Assembly: GCF_036850765.1 (NCBI RefSeq)
Contig: NC_089495.1
Coordinates: 196,743,847 to 196,807,846, forward strand
Direction of reading: 5' to 3'
Length of the DNA stretch: 64,000 bases
Source: Saccopteryx bilineata
Lineage: Eukaryota > Chordata > Mammalia > Chiroptera > Emballonuridae
Positions 1-12,000 of the stretch are shown here, piece by piece (the first letter of the stretch is position 1; the number at the start of each line of letters is the position of its first letter). The position numbers and the translations under genes were made by a program. Under the pieces are notes generated by a model. It was not told the origin of the DNA, ran no database searches, and saw only the letters and a list, made by a program, of their open reading frames with translations.

Positions 1-150
1 GGTTGGAGCATCATCCTGAATCACAGACGTTGCTGGTTCAATCCCCAGTCAGGGCACATACAGGAACAGCTTGATGTTCCTGTCTCTCTTCTGCCCTCTC
101 CCTTCCTCTCTCTAAAATCAATAAAATAAATATTTTTTTAAAAAAGATTT
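1..150 (+). mobile_element. tRNA-derived SINE, 3' part, cut by window start
   Basis: A B-box-like stretch (ggttcaatccccagtcaggg) is followed by cacatacagg, a pyrimidine-rich body and an A-rich tail with aaataaaatattt. This is a SINE of the bat VES type or a close relative. The head is outside the window. Confidence 0.75.
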
Positions 151-947
151 AACCCTGGATTCGTTTGGCTGCCAAATCTGACCCGAGCTGATTCATATTC
201 TTTTTTAAATCTTACCTTGTATGAATTTTCAGATACTTCCTTGTGGAAATACAATATTTATATGTTTGAGCACAAAATACCACTCCAGACCCCACTGGGG
301 AGGTTCTGTGTGCTGACATTATCTTTATAATCATCTAAACCATTCTGAACTCTGAAGCAGTTCTTGCCTTGAAGGTTTTGGATCAGGGATGAGGGCATAA
401 GATGACCATCTGCGTTTTTAAAGTGAGGGAAACGGAGCCTCCGAGAGGTGAAGTGATTTGTCTGCGGACACTCAGGGCGTGAACGGCAGAGCCAGATCCA
501 GACTTGACAGGTTTCGGGGGCTTTGACTCATTGATGGAAAATGTTCCTCCTCTGAGCCATGGGGTTCCCCCAGCAGGGGGTAGGAGCCAGGCCCGCAGTG
601 ATGGGGTGTCTGCTTGGAGGTCAGGCCCCAGCCAGCAGTGGGGCTTGCAGGGACGGGTGCACGATGCCTCTCACCGAGGGAGCACTCGGGGCGCCTGCTG
701 TCGGCAGCCTCACCAAGCACCCGGGGAGTGAGGGCCCCGAAGCCAAGGTCAGGCAGACCCAGAGAAAAGGTCTTTGTTCAGCTGGCACAGACGCCTCCAG
801 GGCTATTCGGGAGAAGGTCAGAAACTCTGTGGACTTCCGAGGATTCCTCCTAAGTGTGTGGCATACCGGGCCTCTGGTGAGAAACTCCTGATGTGGACAC
901 GGAGTTCAGGCAATAGACAGGCAGAGTCCATAGGCTGGAGCTGAGGG
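151..947. other. Unique intron sequence, no gene seen
   Basis: Mixed-composition DNA. The overlapping short open frames at 472-891 occur in a GC-rich patch on both strands and resemble no known protein; I treat them as chance. Confidence 0.6.
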
Positions 948-1435
948 GGTGGAATTGTGTGCCCCCCACCCACAAAAAGGAATATGTTAACATGCTGGAC
1001 CCCAGGACTCTGAATATGACCTTGTTTGGAAATAGGGTCCTTATAGGTGGAATTGGTTGTCATACTTGGAAATAACTAGCCAAGCTGATTTGCGGCATCT
1101 TATTTGTGCTGGTGAGCTCTAATGTAACTGGTATCCTCATTGAAAGGGGACTGTGAGAGATACAGACGCTCAGGGTGGACACCACTTGGCCACAAAGGCA
1201 GAGAATGGAGTTAGGAAGCTCTAAGCCAAGGAACACCAAGAATTGTGTGCAGACCACCAGAAGCTAGGAAGAGGCCAGCAGGAATTCCCCCTGCAGGTGT
1301 TGGAGGGAGTGTGGCCCTGCCCCCCTCCCTTTGATTTTAGACTTCTGCTCCCCAGAACCGTGAGGCAGTGCATCTCTGTTACTTGAAGTCCCCCACGTCT
1401 TGGTGCTTTCCGTCGAGGCAGCCCTAGCAAGCCAG
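948..1435 (+). mobile_element. MaLR (MLT1-like) solitary LTR
   Basis: Ancient ERVL-MaLR LTR, sense. Diagnostic stretches are the gaatatgaccttgtttggaa block, aatagggtcctta, caccagaagctaggaag, and the end near ggcagccctagcaagc. There is no coding content. It is diverged from the family consensus, as expected for an insertion shared by eutherians. Confidence 0.75.
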
Positions 1436-2453
1436 TTCGCCCGTGTGCGTCACGAGGCCATGGTTCTCCGCTTCGGCTGAAGTTTGGGCCTCCTGGGGCT
1501 CCTTTATCCAGTCCTGATGCCCAGGCTGCTTCCCAGTCCAATTTCATTAGACTTTCTGGGGGTGGAACCCAGGCATCAGGTTTGTAGAGCTCTTGAGGAT
1601 ATGTAAGAACCACCGCCCAGAGCACCTGCTCCTTCAGCATCCTGGCCGGCTCCCTGGAGTCACTGAGCCCCGGGGCAGTGTGAGTTTGGCTTCCGTGTTA
1701 CACCTGTCACAGGGTCTCCTGGGTCATTCTCCACCATTCCGCCTTTTCTCTTCCACTTCCCGGCCTTCAGCCCACGGGGCTCCAGGAGGTAGCTACTCTC
1801 CATTATGTGTAATCCATTTAGAACAGGGCCAGGTGCACAGTCAGTGCTGCCTAAGTTTGCTGCTGATTTCTCCAGCCACTTTTATAATAACCCTTTCTTT
1901 CTTCATTCTCACTTCTTGGAAGGTGACCCCTGAGTGCTAAGATTTTATTATCCTGGCTCAAAGGGCTATGTTTCTCATTACATTTTACTTTCTTATAATT
2001 AAAGCTTTTTTCCCCTCCAATTTAGCTAAGAGCATGGAAAAGTCCCCCCCACCACCCCCACCCCCACCACAGACATTCACACATCCCAGCATGTGTGGCC
2101 CTCTTGATATGGTAACATCATCAGGTGAAGGGAATTCAGTTTTCATGATTGGCCTCATTTTAAACCTTATTGGTGTGTGTGTGTGTGTGGGTGTGTGTAT
2201 GTGTATGTGGATACTACATCCGGGTGATGTTGTATATTGTGATTACATTCATTTTTTTAATTTGTTCTGTTAGAGTTAATAATCTTCTTTAACCATTGAT
2301 TATTTAGTTTTCTTTTAACTTGTTCACTAAGATTTTTTGACTCTTTTCTGAGGAGAACTAATCTCATTTTGTTATATTCAAACACATCAGATTATCTATT
2401 GTTTTCATATGTCCGGAGGCCTCTGACTTCCTACTTTATCTGACCTGCTTATT
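1436..2453. other. Unique intron with C-rich and TG simple repeats
   Basis: A C-rich run lies at about 2045-2072 and a (TG)n microsatellite at about 2172-2210. The rest is AT-rich unique sequence. Confidence 0.6.
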
Positions 2454-2461
2454 CTCTAGAC

Positions 2462-2814
2462 CAGTGGTAGTCAACCTGGTCCCTACCGCCCACTAGTGGG
2501 CGTTCCAGCTTTCATGGAGGGCGGTAGCGGAGCAACCAAAGTATAAATAAAGAGATAGATTTAACTATAGTAAGTTGTTTTATAAAGATTTATTCTGCCA
2601 AACTTAGCGAAAGTCCGACATAAAGTACTTGGTAAGTAATTATTATTTTATGCTTTAACTTGCTGTAACTCTGCTTTTATAAATTTTATAAAGTAAAGTT
2701 ACTTCCCTACTTTATAAACCACCATTACTGTGGAACTGGTGGGAGGTTAGAAAATGTTACTACTAACAGAGATACAAAAGTGGGCGGTAGGTATAAAAAG
2801 GTTGACTACCCTTG
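2462..2814. mobile_element. Non-autonomous hAT transposon, family 1
   Basis: A 353-bp element with terminal inverted repeats: left cagtggtagtcaacctgg, right aaggttgactacccttg. It is flanked by the 8-bp target duplication ctctagac at 2454-2461 and 2815-2822. It has no coding capacity. A second copy of the same family lies at 59608-59959, about 90% or more identical by eye. The central TA of the target site (nnnTAnnn) fits the Buster group of hAT elements. Confidence 0.93.
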
Positions 2815-2822
2815 CTCTAGAC

Positions 2823-3186
2823 CAGGGGTCCCCAAACTTTTTACACAGGGGGCCAGTTCACTGTCCCTCAGACCGTTGGAGGGCCGGACTATAAAAAAAA
2901 CTATGAATTAATCCCTATGCACACTGCACATATCTTATTTTAAAGTAAAAAAACAAAATGGGAACAAATACAATATTTAAAATAAAAAACAAGTAAATTT
3001 AAATCAAGAAACTGACCAGTATTTCAATGGGAACTATGGGCCTGCTTTTGGCTAATGAGATGGTCAATGTGCTCCTTTCATTGACCACCAATGAAAGAGG
3101 TGCCCCTTCTGGAAGTGCAGTGGGGGCCGGATAAATGGCCTCAGAGGGCCACATATGGCCCGCGGGCCATAGTTTGGGGACCCCTG
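2823..3186. mobile_element. Non-autonomous hAT transposon, family 2
   Basis: A 364-bp element with near-perfect terminal inverted repeats caggggtccccaaact / agtttggggacccctg and an 8-bp duplication ctctagac at 2815-2822 and 3187-3194. The left duplication is also the right duplication of the preceding family 1 hAT. A related copy in the opposite orientation is at 54624-54956. No open frame. Confidence 0.95.
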
Positions 3187-3289
3187 CTCTAGACCCTAGA
3201 CACAGGGATGTCTTGCTATCTCTCTTCTTTTTCCAAATCCCATGAGTTCCTCATTCTATTAGAACATAGTATCTAGGAGCTTCCTAACA

Positions 3290-4131
3290 AAGATTTCACA
3301 GAAAGTAAAATTTAAAAAATATCTTGCATGGCTGATATTTTTATTCTCTCTTTACATTTGATTGATAGTTTGGCTAGGTATAGAATTCTAGTAGGGTATA
3401 ATTTTCCCCCAGAATTGATTTTTAAAATTTACATACAGCAAAATTCACTCTTTTTGGAATATGGTTCTATGGATTTTGACAAATGCATAAAATCATGTAT
3501 TCATAATGCTAGTATATATAGAATAGACACATCTCTCCAAAAATTTCATTTTTATATTGACCCTTTGTTGTCAACCCCTTTCTTCCCTACTTCTTGCCCC
3601 TGGCAACCACTGGTATGTTTTCTGTCCCCATGGTTATGCCTTGCTATATAAAAGGAATCATATATTACCTAGCTTTTTGAGTCTGACTTCTTTCACTTAG
3701 CATAATGCATTTGGGAGTCATCCATATTGTGGTGTGTATCACTAGTTTATCCATTTTTTGCTGATTAGTATTCTGCTGCTTAGATTTATGACAACTTGTA
3801 TATCTGTTTGTCACTTGAAGGATATTTGCACTGTTTCCAGTTTTTCTTGATCATGAATAAAACTGTTATAAACATTGGCACACAGATATTTGTATCAATG
3901 ATCAAGGTAAGTTTTTGTTTCTTTTGGTGAAATACTGGGAGTGGGATTGCTGGGTTGTATAATAAGTGTTTATTTAACTTTGTAAGAAATTGTCAGTCCC
4001 TATTCCAAGGCTGTGACATTTTGCATCTCACAAGCAACATGTGAGGGTTCCATTTGTACCATATCCTCAACAGCACTGTGTGTTACGTTTTATAAATAAT
4101 TAATGTTAGCCATTCTAGTGAGTGTGGAGTG
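3290..4131 (-). mobile_element. Old LINE-1 3' region, antisense, left part
   Basis: The segment cacttagcataatgcatttg and the following text around 3690-3960 match, with many changes, the antisense 3' portion of the younger LINE-1 at 9110-9400 (the cacttcgtatcatgttatc region). It is decayed and without an open frame. The hAT at 4132 interrupts it and it continues after 4814. Confidence 0.7.
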
Positions 4132-4805
4132 CAGGGGTCAGGAAACTATGGCTTGCAAGCCAGATGTGGCTCTTTTGATGGCTGTATCTGGCTCGCAGAC
4201 AAATCTTTAATAAAAAAACATAATAATGTTAAAAATATAAAACATTCTCATGTATTACAATCCATTCATTTCCTACTGCTCATATTCATAGTTGCGGGTG
4301 GCTGGAGCCAATCATAGCTGTCTTCCGGGACAACACCAGATTTTTATTGGATAATGCGCAACGTACATGGGTCGTTGTATGGCTCTTATGGAATTACATT
4401 TTAAAATATGTGGTGGTCAGCCTGGTGTGCAGGAATCCCGGGTTTGATTCCCGGCCAGGGCACACAGGAGAAGCATCCATCTGCTTCTCCACCCCTCCCC
4501 CTGTCCTTCTTCTCTGTCTCTCTTCCCCTCCCGCAGCCAAGGCTCCATTGGAGCAAAGTTGGCCCGGGCGCTGAGGTTGGTTCTGTGGCCTCTGCCTCAG
4601 GTGCTAGAATGGCTCTGGTTGCAACAGAGCAACGCCCCAGATGGGCAGAGCATCACCCCCTGGTGGGCATGCTGGGTGGATCCCTGTCGGGTGCATGCAG
4701 GAGTCTGTCTGACTGCCTCCCTGTTTCCAACTTCAGAAAAATACACACAAAAAAATAATATATGGTATTCATGGCTCTCTCAGCCAAAAAGGTTCCCAGC
4801 CTCTG
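4132..4805. mobile_element. hAT transposon split by a SINE
   Basis: Left terminus caggggtcaggaaactatgg and right terminus ggttcccagcctctg are imperfect inverted repeats. The 8-bp flanks gtggagtg (4124-4131) and gtgtagtg (4806-4813) differ at one base. The internal segment 4411-4755 is a younger SINE, so the hAT itself is about 330 bp. It sits in an old L1. Confidence 0.8.
4411..4755 (+). mobile_element. Long tRNA-derived SINE (family A), 5'-shortened
   Basis: The copy starts inside the tRNA-like head (cagcctggtgtgcagg), keeps the B box tttgattcccggccagggc, the ctccattggagcaaag core, and the cttcagaaaaatacacac tail. The first about 30 bp of the head are missing. Confidence 0.88.
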
Positions 4806-4813
4806 GTGTAGTG

Positions 4814-5160
4814 GTATTCCATTGTGGTTTTAATTTGTATTCCTCTCATGAGTAATGATGTTGAGTATCTTCGTATATGTTTATATGCTTTTTATATATA
4901 ATCATTTTTGTGATGTGTTTGTTCAAATCTTTTGCCTATTAAAAAAAAAGTTGGGTTGTTTGGTATGTTGTCATTGATCCTTGAGAGTTTTATATTTACT
5001 ATGAATATAAGCATTTTGTTAGCTGTGTGATTTTAAAATATTTTCTTCTAGGCTATAGTTGTCTTTTCATTCGTTTACTGTATCTTTTACGGAGCAAATG
5101 GTTTTAGTTTTGATGAAGTCCTACTTTATCAAATTTTTTTTTAACAGATGGTGTTTTGGT
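4814..5160 (-). mobile_element. Old LINE-1 3' region, antisense, right part
   Basis: Continues the L1 interrupted at 4131. It includes ttgatccttgagagttttat, aagcattttgttagctgtgtg and the downstream caaatggttttagttttga block, all typical of antisense L1 ORF2 3' sequence. Degraded. Confidence 0.65.
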
Positions 5161-6696
5161 GTCACCTCTGAGATTTCTTAGCCTGACTCAAGTTCACGAT
5201 CAGAGGATTGCCATTTTCCCAACTGTTCTTTTTCCATAATGTTGACATCTCTCAGTTGCTGTCATTTCCTCCCCCATTCCCTTGGCATTTGTGAGTCTAT
5301 ATCCTTTTAATTCCTACATGGTCATCTCAGTGAGAGTTGGGGAGGAAAGAAAGGTTGGTGCATGTATTTAATCTATTATGTTAAACATAAATTTTCCTCA
5401 AGTTTTTTTTTTTTTGTGGGTAGTGATTGCTGAAGAGACACACAAACGTACGTGTACACATTTGCTAAATATGTACATTTTATTTTAGAAAACTTGGAAA
5501 TAAGCCATAAGTACTATCAGATAGCTTTCTTTTCTCATTTAAAATATCATTGGCATTTTCCTGTTACTGAATATTCTTTAATGACTGAAATTTTGCCTCA
5601 ATTAAATTATATCATATTGCCATATTATTATTAATTCAATCATGTCCTTCCTCTTGGGCATTGGAGTTTCTTCTAATTTTTCATTATTATAAATACTACT
5701 CTTGTGGCATTTTTCATGTAAATATTAGTTAGGATTTCTGATTTTTTTTTTTTTTTTACATTGGGATTGTCTGGTGATGTGAGCATTTGAATGGGACGTG
5801 ATTTATACCCATAGCATGTGATTCATAGAGTGATAATGTGATACGTGTTATCAAATTGTCCTTCAGAAAATCTTTGTGCCAACTGTAGCCCAAGCTTCAA
5901 GTGATTATATACTAAATTTTTGCTAACGTGAGGAATTGTAACGGTTTTTAAGTCTTTGTTAATTTGATAAGAGGAAATGACACCGCACACATTAATTAGA
6001 GTTTTCTACCTAACCTCTGCTGCTGTACATATTTTATGTTTTGTCCTCTGTGAATGATCTGTTCATAAGCATTTTAATATTTTTCACATAGATTTATAGG
6101 ATCTCTTATGAAATATGTTTACCTACTACTTATATTAAAATATATTTTCCCAGTTTTTATTCGCTTTTGAATGACTTTTCAGAATAGTTTTACTTTTTAT
6201 TTCTCAGTTATAGAAAACATTTAATTTTCTTTTGCTTTGGGGCTTCAAAAGTTATTTCCCCATCCCCCAATGCAGTAAATACTCACATGTATTTTTCTAG
6301 ATCTTTAATGAATTGATGTTTTTTATATTCAAATTTTAATTCTCACTATTTATGTATTAACTAATGAGTTTATTAATTTTTGGTTCATTGTGTACATAGG
6401 AATCTATTGTTTTCCAAATAGTTAACCAGTGGCCTAGCCCCATGGATTTATAGTCTAAACTTTCTCCACTGATTTGAAGCAGAAAATTTTTTCTTTTCTT
6501 TTTTTTTTATCAAACACATTGTTTTATAGAGTTTATAGTTGATGTTATTCATTCATCTGTTTTTATGTCAGTACAACACTACTTTTAATTATTGTAGCTT
6601 TATCGGGTATTTAATACTTGATATGACATCCCCTTCTTTACACTTTTACTAAAAGAAGTGTGGCTCTTTGTGGTCCGTCTTAGATAATCCTTTTTT
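5161..6696. other. AT-rich intron, probably decayed L1 in part
   Basis: Low-GC sequence with T runs near 5404-5416 and 5741-5757. The piece at about 6500-6660 resembles antisense L1 ORF2 DNA. No open frame of note. Confidence 0.5.
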
Positions 6697-6751
6697 TTAA
6701 AGATTTAAAATTATTTTTTATTTATTCATTTTTTTTTTTTAGAGAAGAGAG

Positions 6752-6790
<39 letters not shown>

Positions 6791-6929
6791 AGAGAGCGAG
6801 ATAAGGAAGGGAGGAGCAGGAAGCATCAACTCCTATATGTGCCTTGACCAGGCAAGCCCAGGGTTTTGAACCGGCGACCTTAGCATTCCAGGTCGACACT
6901 TGATCCACTGCGTCACCACAGGTCAGGCT
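6697..6929 (-). mobile_element. Short tRNA-derived SINE (family B)
   Basis: Read on the minus strand: head gcctgacctgtggtgacgca, B-box-like region, cctggtcaaggcacatatag, then a GA/CT-rich stretch (a (GA)n run on the + strand at 6745-6790) and an A-rich tail. Confidence 0.85.
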
Positions 6930-6955
6930 TAAATAATTTTTAGATTACTTGATCA

Positions 6956-7311
6956 GGCAGTAGAGCATTGGCCTGGCATGTGAACATCCCAAGTTCAATT
7001 CCCAGTCAGGGCACACAGAAGAGGTACCCATCTGCTTCTCCACTCCTCCCTCTCCTCTTCTCTCTCTTTCTCTCTCTCTTCCCCTCCTGCAGCCCCATGG
7101 GTTCAAGCTTGTCACCCTGGGGGCTGAGGATGGCTCTGTGGAGGCTCTGCCACAGGTGCTAAAAATAGCTCAGTTGCGAGCACCGGCCCCGGATGGGCAG
7201 AACATCAACCCCAGATGAGGTTGCCGGGTGGATCCCGGTCAGGGTCCATGCAGAGTCTGTCTCTCTATCTCCCCTACTCTCACTTGAAAAAGAAGGGGAA
7301 AAAAAAAAAGA
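6956..7311 (+). mobile_element. Long tRNA-derived SINE (family A)
   Basis: Starts in the head (ggcagtagagcattggcctgg), B box gttcaattcccagtcagggc, long body, and tail gaaaaaaaaaaag. Flanked by a direct repeat attacttgatca at 6944-6955 and 7312-7323. Rather diverged in its body. Confidence 0.88.
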
Positions 7312-7323
7312 ATTACTTGATCA

Positions 7324-8483
7324 AATTCCAAAAACACTCTTGGGTTTTATTAGAATTGCAAATATTGTACAAATTATTATTTTTTTATGAAAATTTTCAT
7401 TTTGGCTTTATTGAGTTTTCAAATCTGGAGACATTTTCTGTATCTTCACTTTTTCATGGTTTTTTTATATCCCTCAGTAAAGTTTTATGGGTTTCTTCAT
7501 CTGGCTCTACACACTTCTGTTTAAGTTGATTCCTGGGTGTTCGCCACTGTTGTGATTTAATTTATTTCCTGTTAGAGATTCCAAGTGGCTTTTGCTGCTA
7601 GAAAAGAAAGCTGTTGTGTTTTATCTATTTTTTAACCATTCACCTTACTGAACTGTAATCAGTCTCGCAGCTTTTCGAGTTGGTTGCTTTAGGTTTTCTG
7701 GGTATTCAATCAATCTCATCAGACAAATAATGGTAATTTTATCTCCTACTTTTTTATTCTGTATTCCTTCCTTTCTTCCCTCATTTCCTCCTTTCTCCCT
7801 TCCTTTTTAATTTCATTCCTTAGAACTTGCAAGTCAGTGTTGAATAATATCGGTGTAACCTTGTTTCATTCCTGAATTTAATGGAAATGACTTTCGTGTT
7901 TGACACTTACGCGTGATGTTGTCTCTTAGCTCCAGACGGGCACTCTGTTATTGTAAGAAGTATTTTTCTGTGTCTAGGAAACTGCCTTCTTTTAAAAGAC
8001 AAAAAGACGTGGAGAAGATTTTACCCAGTGCTGCTTTAGCAACAATAGATTGAAGATTGTTTTTCTCACCTTCATCCTGCTAAAACGATAACATATAAAT
8101 GCATTTCACGTTTTCAAACAATCTTTCCATTACCAGAATAAGCTTATTGCTCCTGAATATGCATATACATATATATATACTTATTTTTGTATAATGACTA
8201 AATATGATTAATTCAGGGAGCAACTTCTTTGTACATATTTATAGGTGAGAATGTCCTTTGGTTTTTAAATTTAATTTTCAAAACATTTTTAAAACGTTTG
8301 TTAAACCGAAAAAACAAACATGGTTTATATACCAAGTAGCTGGGGAGAGACGGGCTCGTATTGAAAAAACCACCAAATGCTGTCCGGCGCCCCTGCTTCC
8401 CAGAGCCCACGTCACAAACATCCAGTTCTACCTTTATTCTTTCTGGTAGTTATGTCTATATGTGTAAAGACTTTGCTTAAAGC
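7324..8483. other. AT-rich intron, decayed antisense L1 in part
   Basis: The part at 7324-7930 (for example cattcaccttactgaactg, gaatttaatggaaatgac) has the character of antisense L1 ORF2. The (TA)n at about 8160-8180 is a microsatellite. No gene. Confidence 0.5.
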
Positions 8484-8504
8484 TTTTTTTCGTTTTTTCT
8501 TTCT

Positions 8505-8838
8505 TTCTTTATTTTTTTTTTTTTTGGTATTTTCTGAAGTTGGAAATGGCGAGACAGTCAGACAGATTCCTGCATGCGCCCGACCGGGATCCACCCGGCA
8601 TGCCCACCAGGGGGCAATGCTCTGCCGATCTGGGGCGTCGCTCTGTTGCAACCAGAGCCATTCTAGCCTGAGGCAGAGGCCATGGAGCCATCTTTAGTGC
8701 CCGGGCCAACTTTGCTCCAATGGAGCCCTGGCTGTGGGAGGGGAAGAGAGAGACAGAGAGGAAGGAGAGGGGGAGGGGTGGAGAAGCAGATGGGCACTTC
8801 TCCTGTGTGCCCTGGCTGGGAATTGAACCTGGGACTCC
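8505..8838 (-). mobile_element. Long SINE (family A), 5'-truncated, joined to a LINE-1 A tail
   Basis: Read on minus: body from the B-box side (aattcccagccagggc) through ctccattggagcaaagttgg to the tail cttcagaaaataccaa plus A run. The tRNA head upstream of the B box is absent: the element ends at ggactcc and runs directly into the T run that marks the 3' end of the LINE-1. T-rich DNA is on both sides, as expected if the SINE integrated into the LINE-1 poly(A). Confidence 0.85.
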
Positions 8839-9088
8839 TTTTTTTTTTTAATAATTTTATTTTTTTAATGGGGTGACATCAATAAATCAGGATACATATA
8901 TTCAAAGATAACAAGTCCAGGTTATCTTGTCGTTCAATTATGTTGCATACCCACCACCCAAAGTCAGATTGTCCTCTGTCACCTTCTATCTTGTTTTCTT
9001 TGTGCCCCTCCCCACCCCCTATCCCTCTCCCATTCCCCCCTCCCCCCCGTAACCACCACACTCTTATCAATGTCTCTTAGTTTCACTA

Positions 9089-12000
9089 TTATGTCCCACC
9101 TACGTATGGAATGATACAGTTCCTGGTTTTTTCTGATTTACTTATTTCACTTCGTATCATGTTATCAAGATCCCACCATTTTGCTGTAAATGTTCCGATG
9201 TCATCATTTCTTATGGCTGAGTAGTATTCCATAGTGTATATGTGCCACATCTTCTTTATCCAGTCATCTATTGATGGGCTTTTCGGTTGTTTCCATGTCC
9301 TGGCCACTGTGAACAATGCTGAAATAAACATGGGGCTGCATGTGTCTTTACGTATCAATGTTTCTGAGTTTGGGGGATATATACCCAGTAGAGGGATTGC
9401 TGGGTCATAAGGTAGTTCTATTTGCAGTTTTTTGAGGAACCACCATACTTTCTTCCATAATGGTTGTACTACTTTACATTCCCACCAACAGTGTATGAGG
9501 GTTCCTTTTTCTCCACAGCCTCTCCAACATTTGCTATTACCTGTCTTGCTAATAACAGCTAATCGAACAGGTGTGAGGTGGTATCTCATTGCCGTTTTGA
9601 TTTGCATTTCTCTAATAGCTAAAGAAGATGAGCATCTTTTCATATATCTGTTGGCCATTTGTATTTCTTTCTGGGAGAAGTGTCTATTCATATCCTCTTC
9701 CCATTTTTTTTATTGGATTGTTTGTTTGTTTGTTGTTGAGTTTTATGAGTTCTTTGTATATTTTGGATATTAGACCCTTATCTGAGCTGTTGTTTGAAAA
9801 TATCATTTCCCATTTAGTTGGCTTTCTGTTTATTTTGTTATCAGTTTCTCTTGCTGAGCAAAAACTTCTTAGTCTGATGTAGTCCCATTCATTAATTTTT
9901 GCCTTCACTTCTCTTGCCTGTGGAGTCAAATTTATAAAATGCTCTTTAAAACCCAAGTCCATGAGTTGAGTACCTATGTCTTCTTCTATGTACTTAATTG
10001 TTTCAGGTCTTATGTTTAGATCTTTGATCCATTTTGAGTTAATTTTTGTACAGGGGGAGAGACTGTAGTCCAGTTTCATTCTTTTGCATGTGGCTTTCCA
10101 GTTTTCCCAGCACCATTTATTGAAGAGGCTTTCTTTTCTCCATTGTGTGTTGTTGGCCCCTTTATCAAAAATTATTTGACTATATATATGTGGTTTTATT
10201 TCTGGACTTTCTATTCTGTTCCATTGGTCTGAGTGTCTATTTTTCTGCCAATACCATGCTGTTTTGATTGTCGTGGCCCTATAATATAGTTTGAAGTCAG
10301 GTATTGTAATGCCCCCAGCTTCATTCTTTTTCTTTAGGATTGCTTTGGCTATTCGGGGTTTTTTATAGTTCCATATAAATCTGATGATTTTTTGCTCTAT
10401 TTCTTTAAAAAACGTCATTGGAAGTTTGATGGGAATTGCATTAAATTTGTATATTGCTTTGGGTAATATAGCCATCTTGATTATATTTATTCTTCCTAGC
10501 CAAGAACAAGGTATATTCTTCCATCTCATTATATCTTTTTCGATTTCCCTTAACAATGGTTTATAGTTTTCATTATATAAGTCCTTTACATTCTTTGTTA
10601 TGTTTATTCCTAAGTATTTTATTTTTTTTGTTGCAATCGTGAAGGGGATTATTCTTTTGAGTTCCTTCTCAGTTGTTTCATTGTTGGCATATAGAAAAGC
10701 TATTGACTTCTGTATGTTAATTTTGTATCCTGCGACCTTACTGTATTGGCTTATTATTTCTAGTAGTCTTTTTGTGGATTCTTTGGGGTTTTCGATGTAT
10801 AGGATCATATCATCTGCAAAAAGTGATACTTTTACTTCTTCTTTTCCGATATGGATGCCTTTTATTTCTTTGTCTTGTCTGATTGCTCTGGCTAGAACCT
10901 CTAGTACCACATTAAATAGGAGTGGAGAGAGTGGACAACCCTGTCTTGTTCCTGATTTAAGGGGGAAAGCCTTCAGTTTAGTGCCATTTAATATGATGTT
11001 AGCTGATGGTTTATCATATATGGCCTTTATCATGTTGAGATATTTTCCTTGTATACCCATTTTGTTGAGAGTCTTAAACATAAAATTGTGTTGTATTTTA
11101 TCAAAAGCCTTTTCTGCGTCTATTGATAAGATCATGTGGTTTTTGTTCTTTGTTTTGTTGATATGGTGTATTACGTTAACCGTTTTACGTATGTTGAACC
11201 ATCCTTGAGATTCTGGGATGAATCCCACTTGATCTTGATGTATTATTTTTTTAATATGTTGTTGTATTCGATTTGCTAGTATTTTGTTTAGTATTTTAGC
11301 ATCTGTATTCATTAGAGATATTGGTCTGTAGTTTTCTTTCTTTGTGCCATCCTTGCCTGGTTTTGGTATGAGGGTTATGTTGGCCTCATAAAATGTGTTT
11401 GGAAGTATTGCTTCTTCTTCAGTTTTTTGGAAGATTTTGAGTAGAATAGGAACCAAGTCTTCTTTGAATGTTTGATAAAATTCGCTGGTATAGCCGTCAG
11501 GGCCTGGACTTTTATTTTTGGGGAGGTTTTTAATGGTTTTTTCTATTTCTTCTCTACTGATAGGTCTGTTTAGGCTTTCTGCTTCTTCTTGACTCAGTCT
11601 AGGAAGGTTGTATTTTTCTAGGAATTTATCCATTTCTTCTAGGTTGTTGAATTTAGTGGCATAAAGTTTTTCATAGTATTGTACAATAATTCTTTGTATA
11701 TCTACGGTGTCCGTGGTGATTTCTCCTCTTTCATTTTGGATTTTGTTTATATGAGTTCTTTCTCTTTTTTCCTTGGTAAGTCTTGCCAAGGGTTTGTCAA
11801 TTTTGTTGATCTTTTCAAAGAACCAGGTCCTTATTCTATTAATTTTTTTATAGTTTTTCTGTTCTCTAATTCATTCATTTCTGCTCTGATTTTTATTATC
11901 TCCTTTCTTCGGCTGGTTTTGGGTTGTCTTTGTTCTTCTTTGTCTAGTTCCTTAAGGTGGGAAGTTAAGTGGTTCACTTGGGCTCTCTCTTGTTTGTTCA

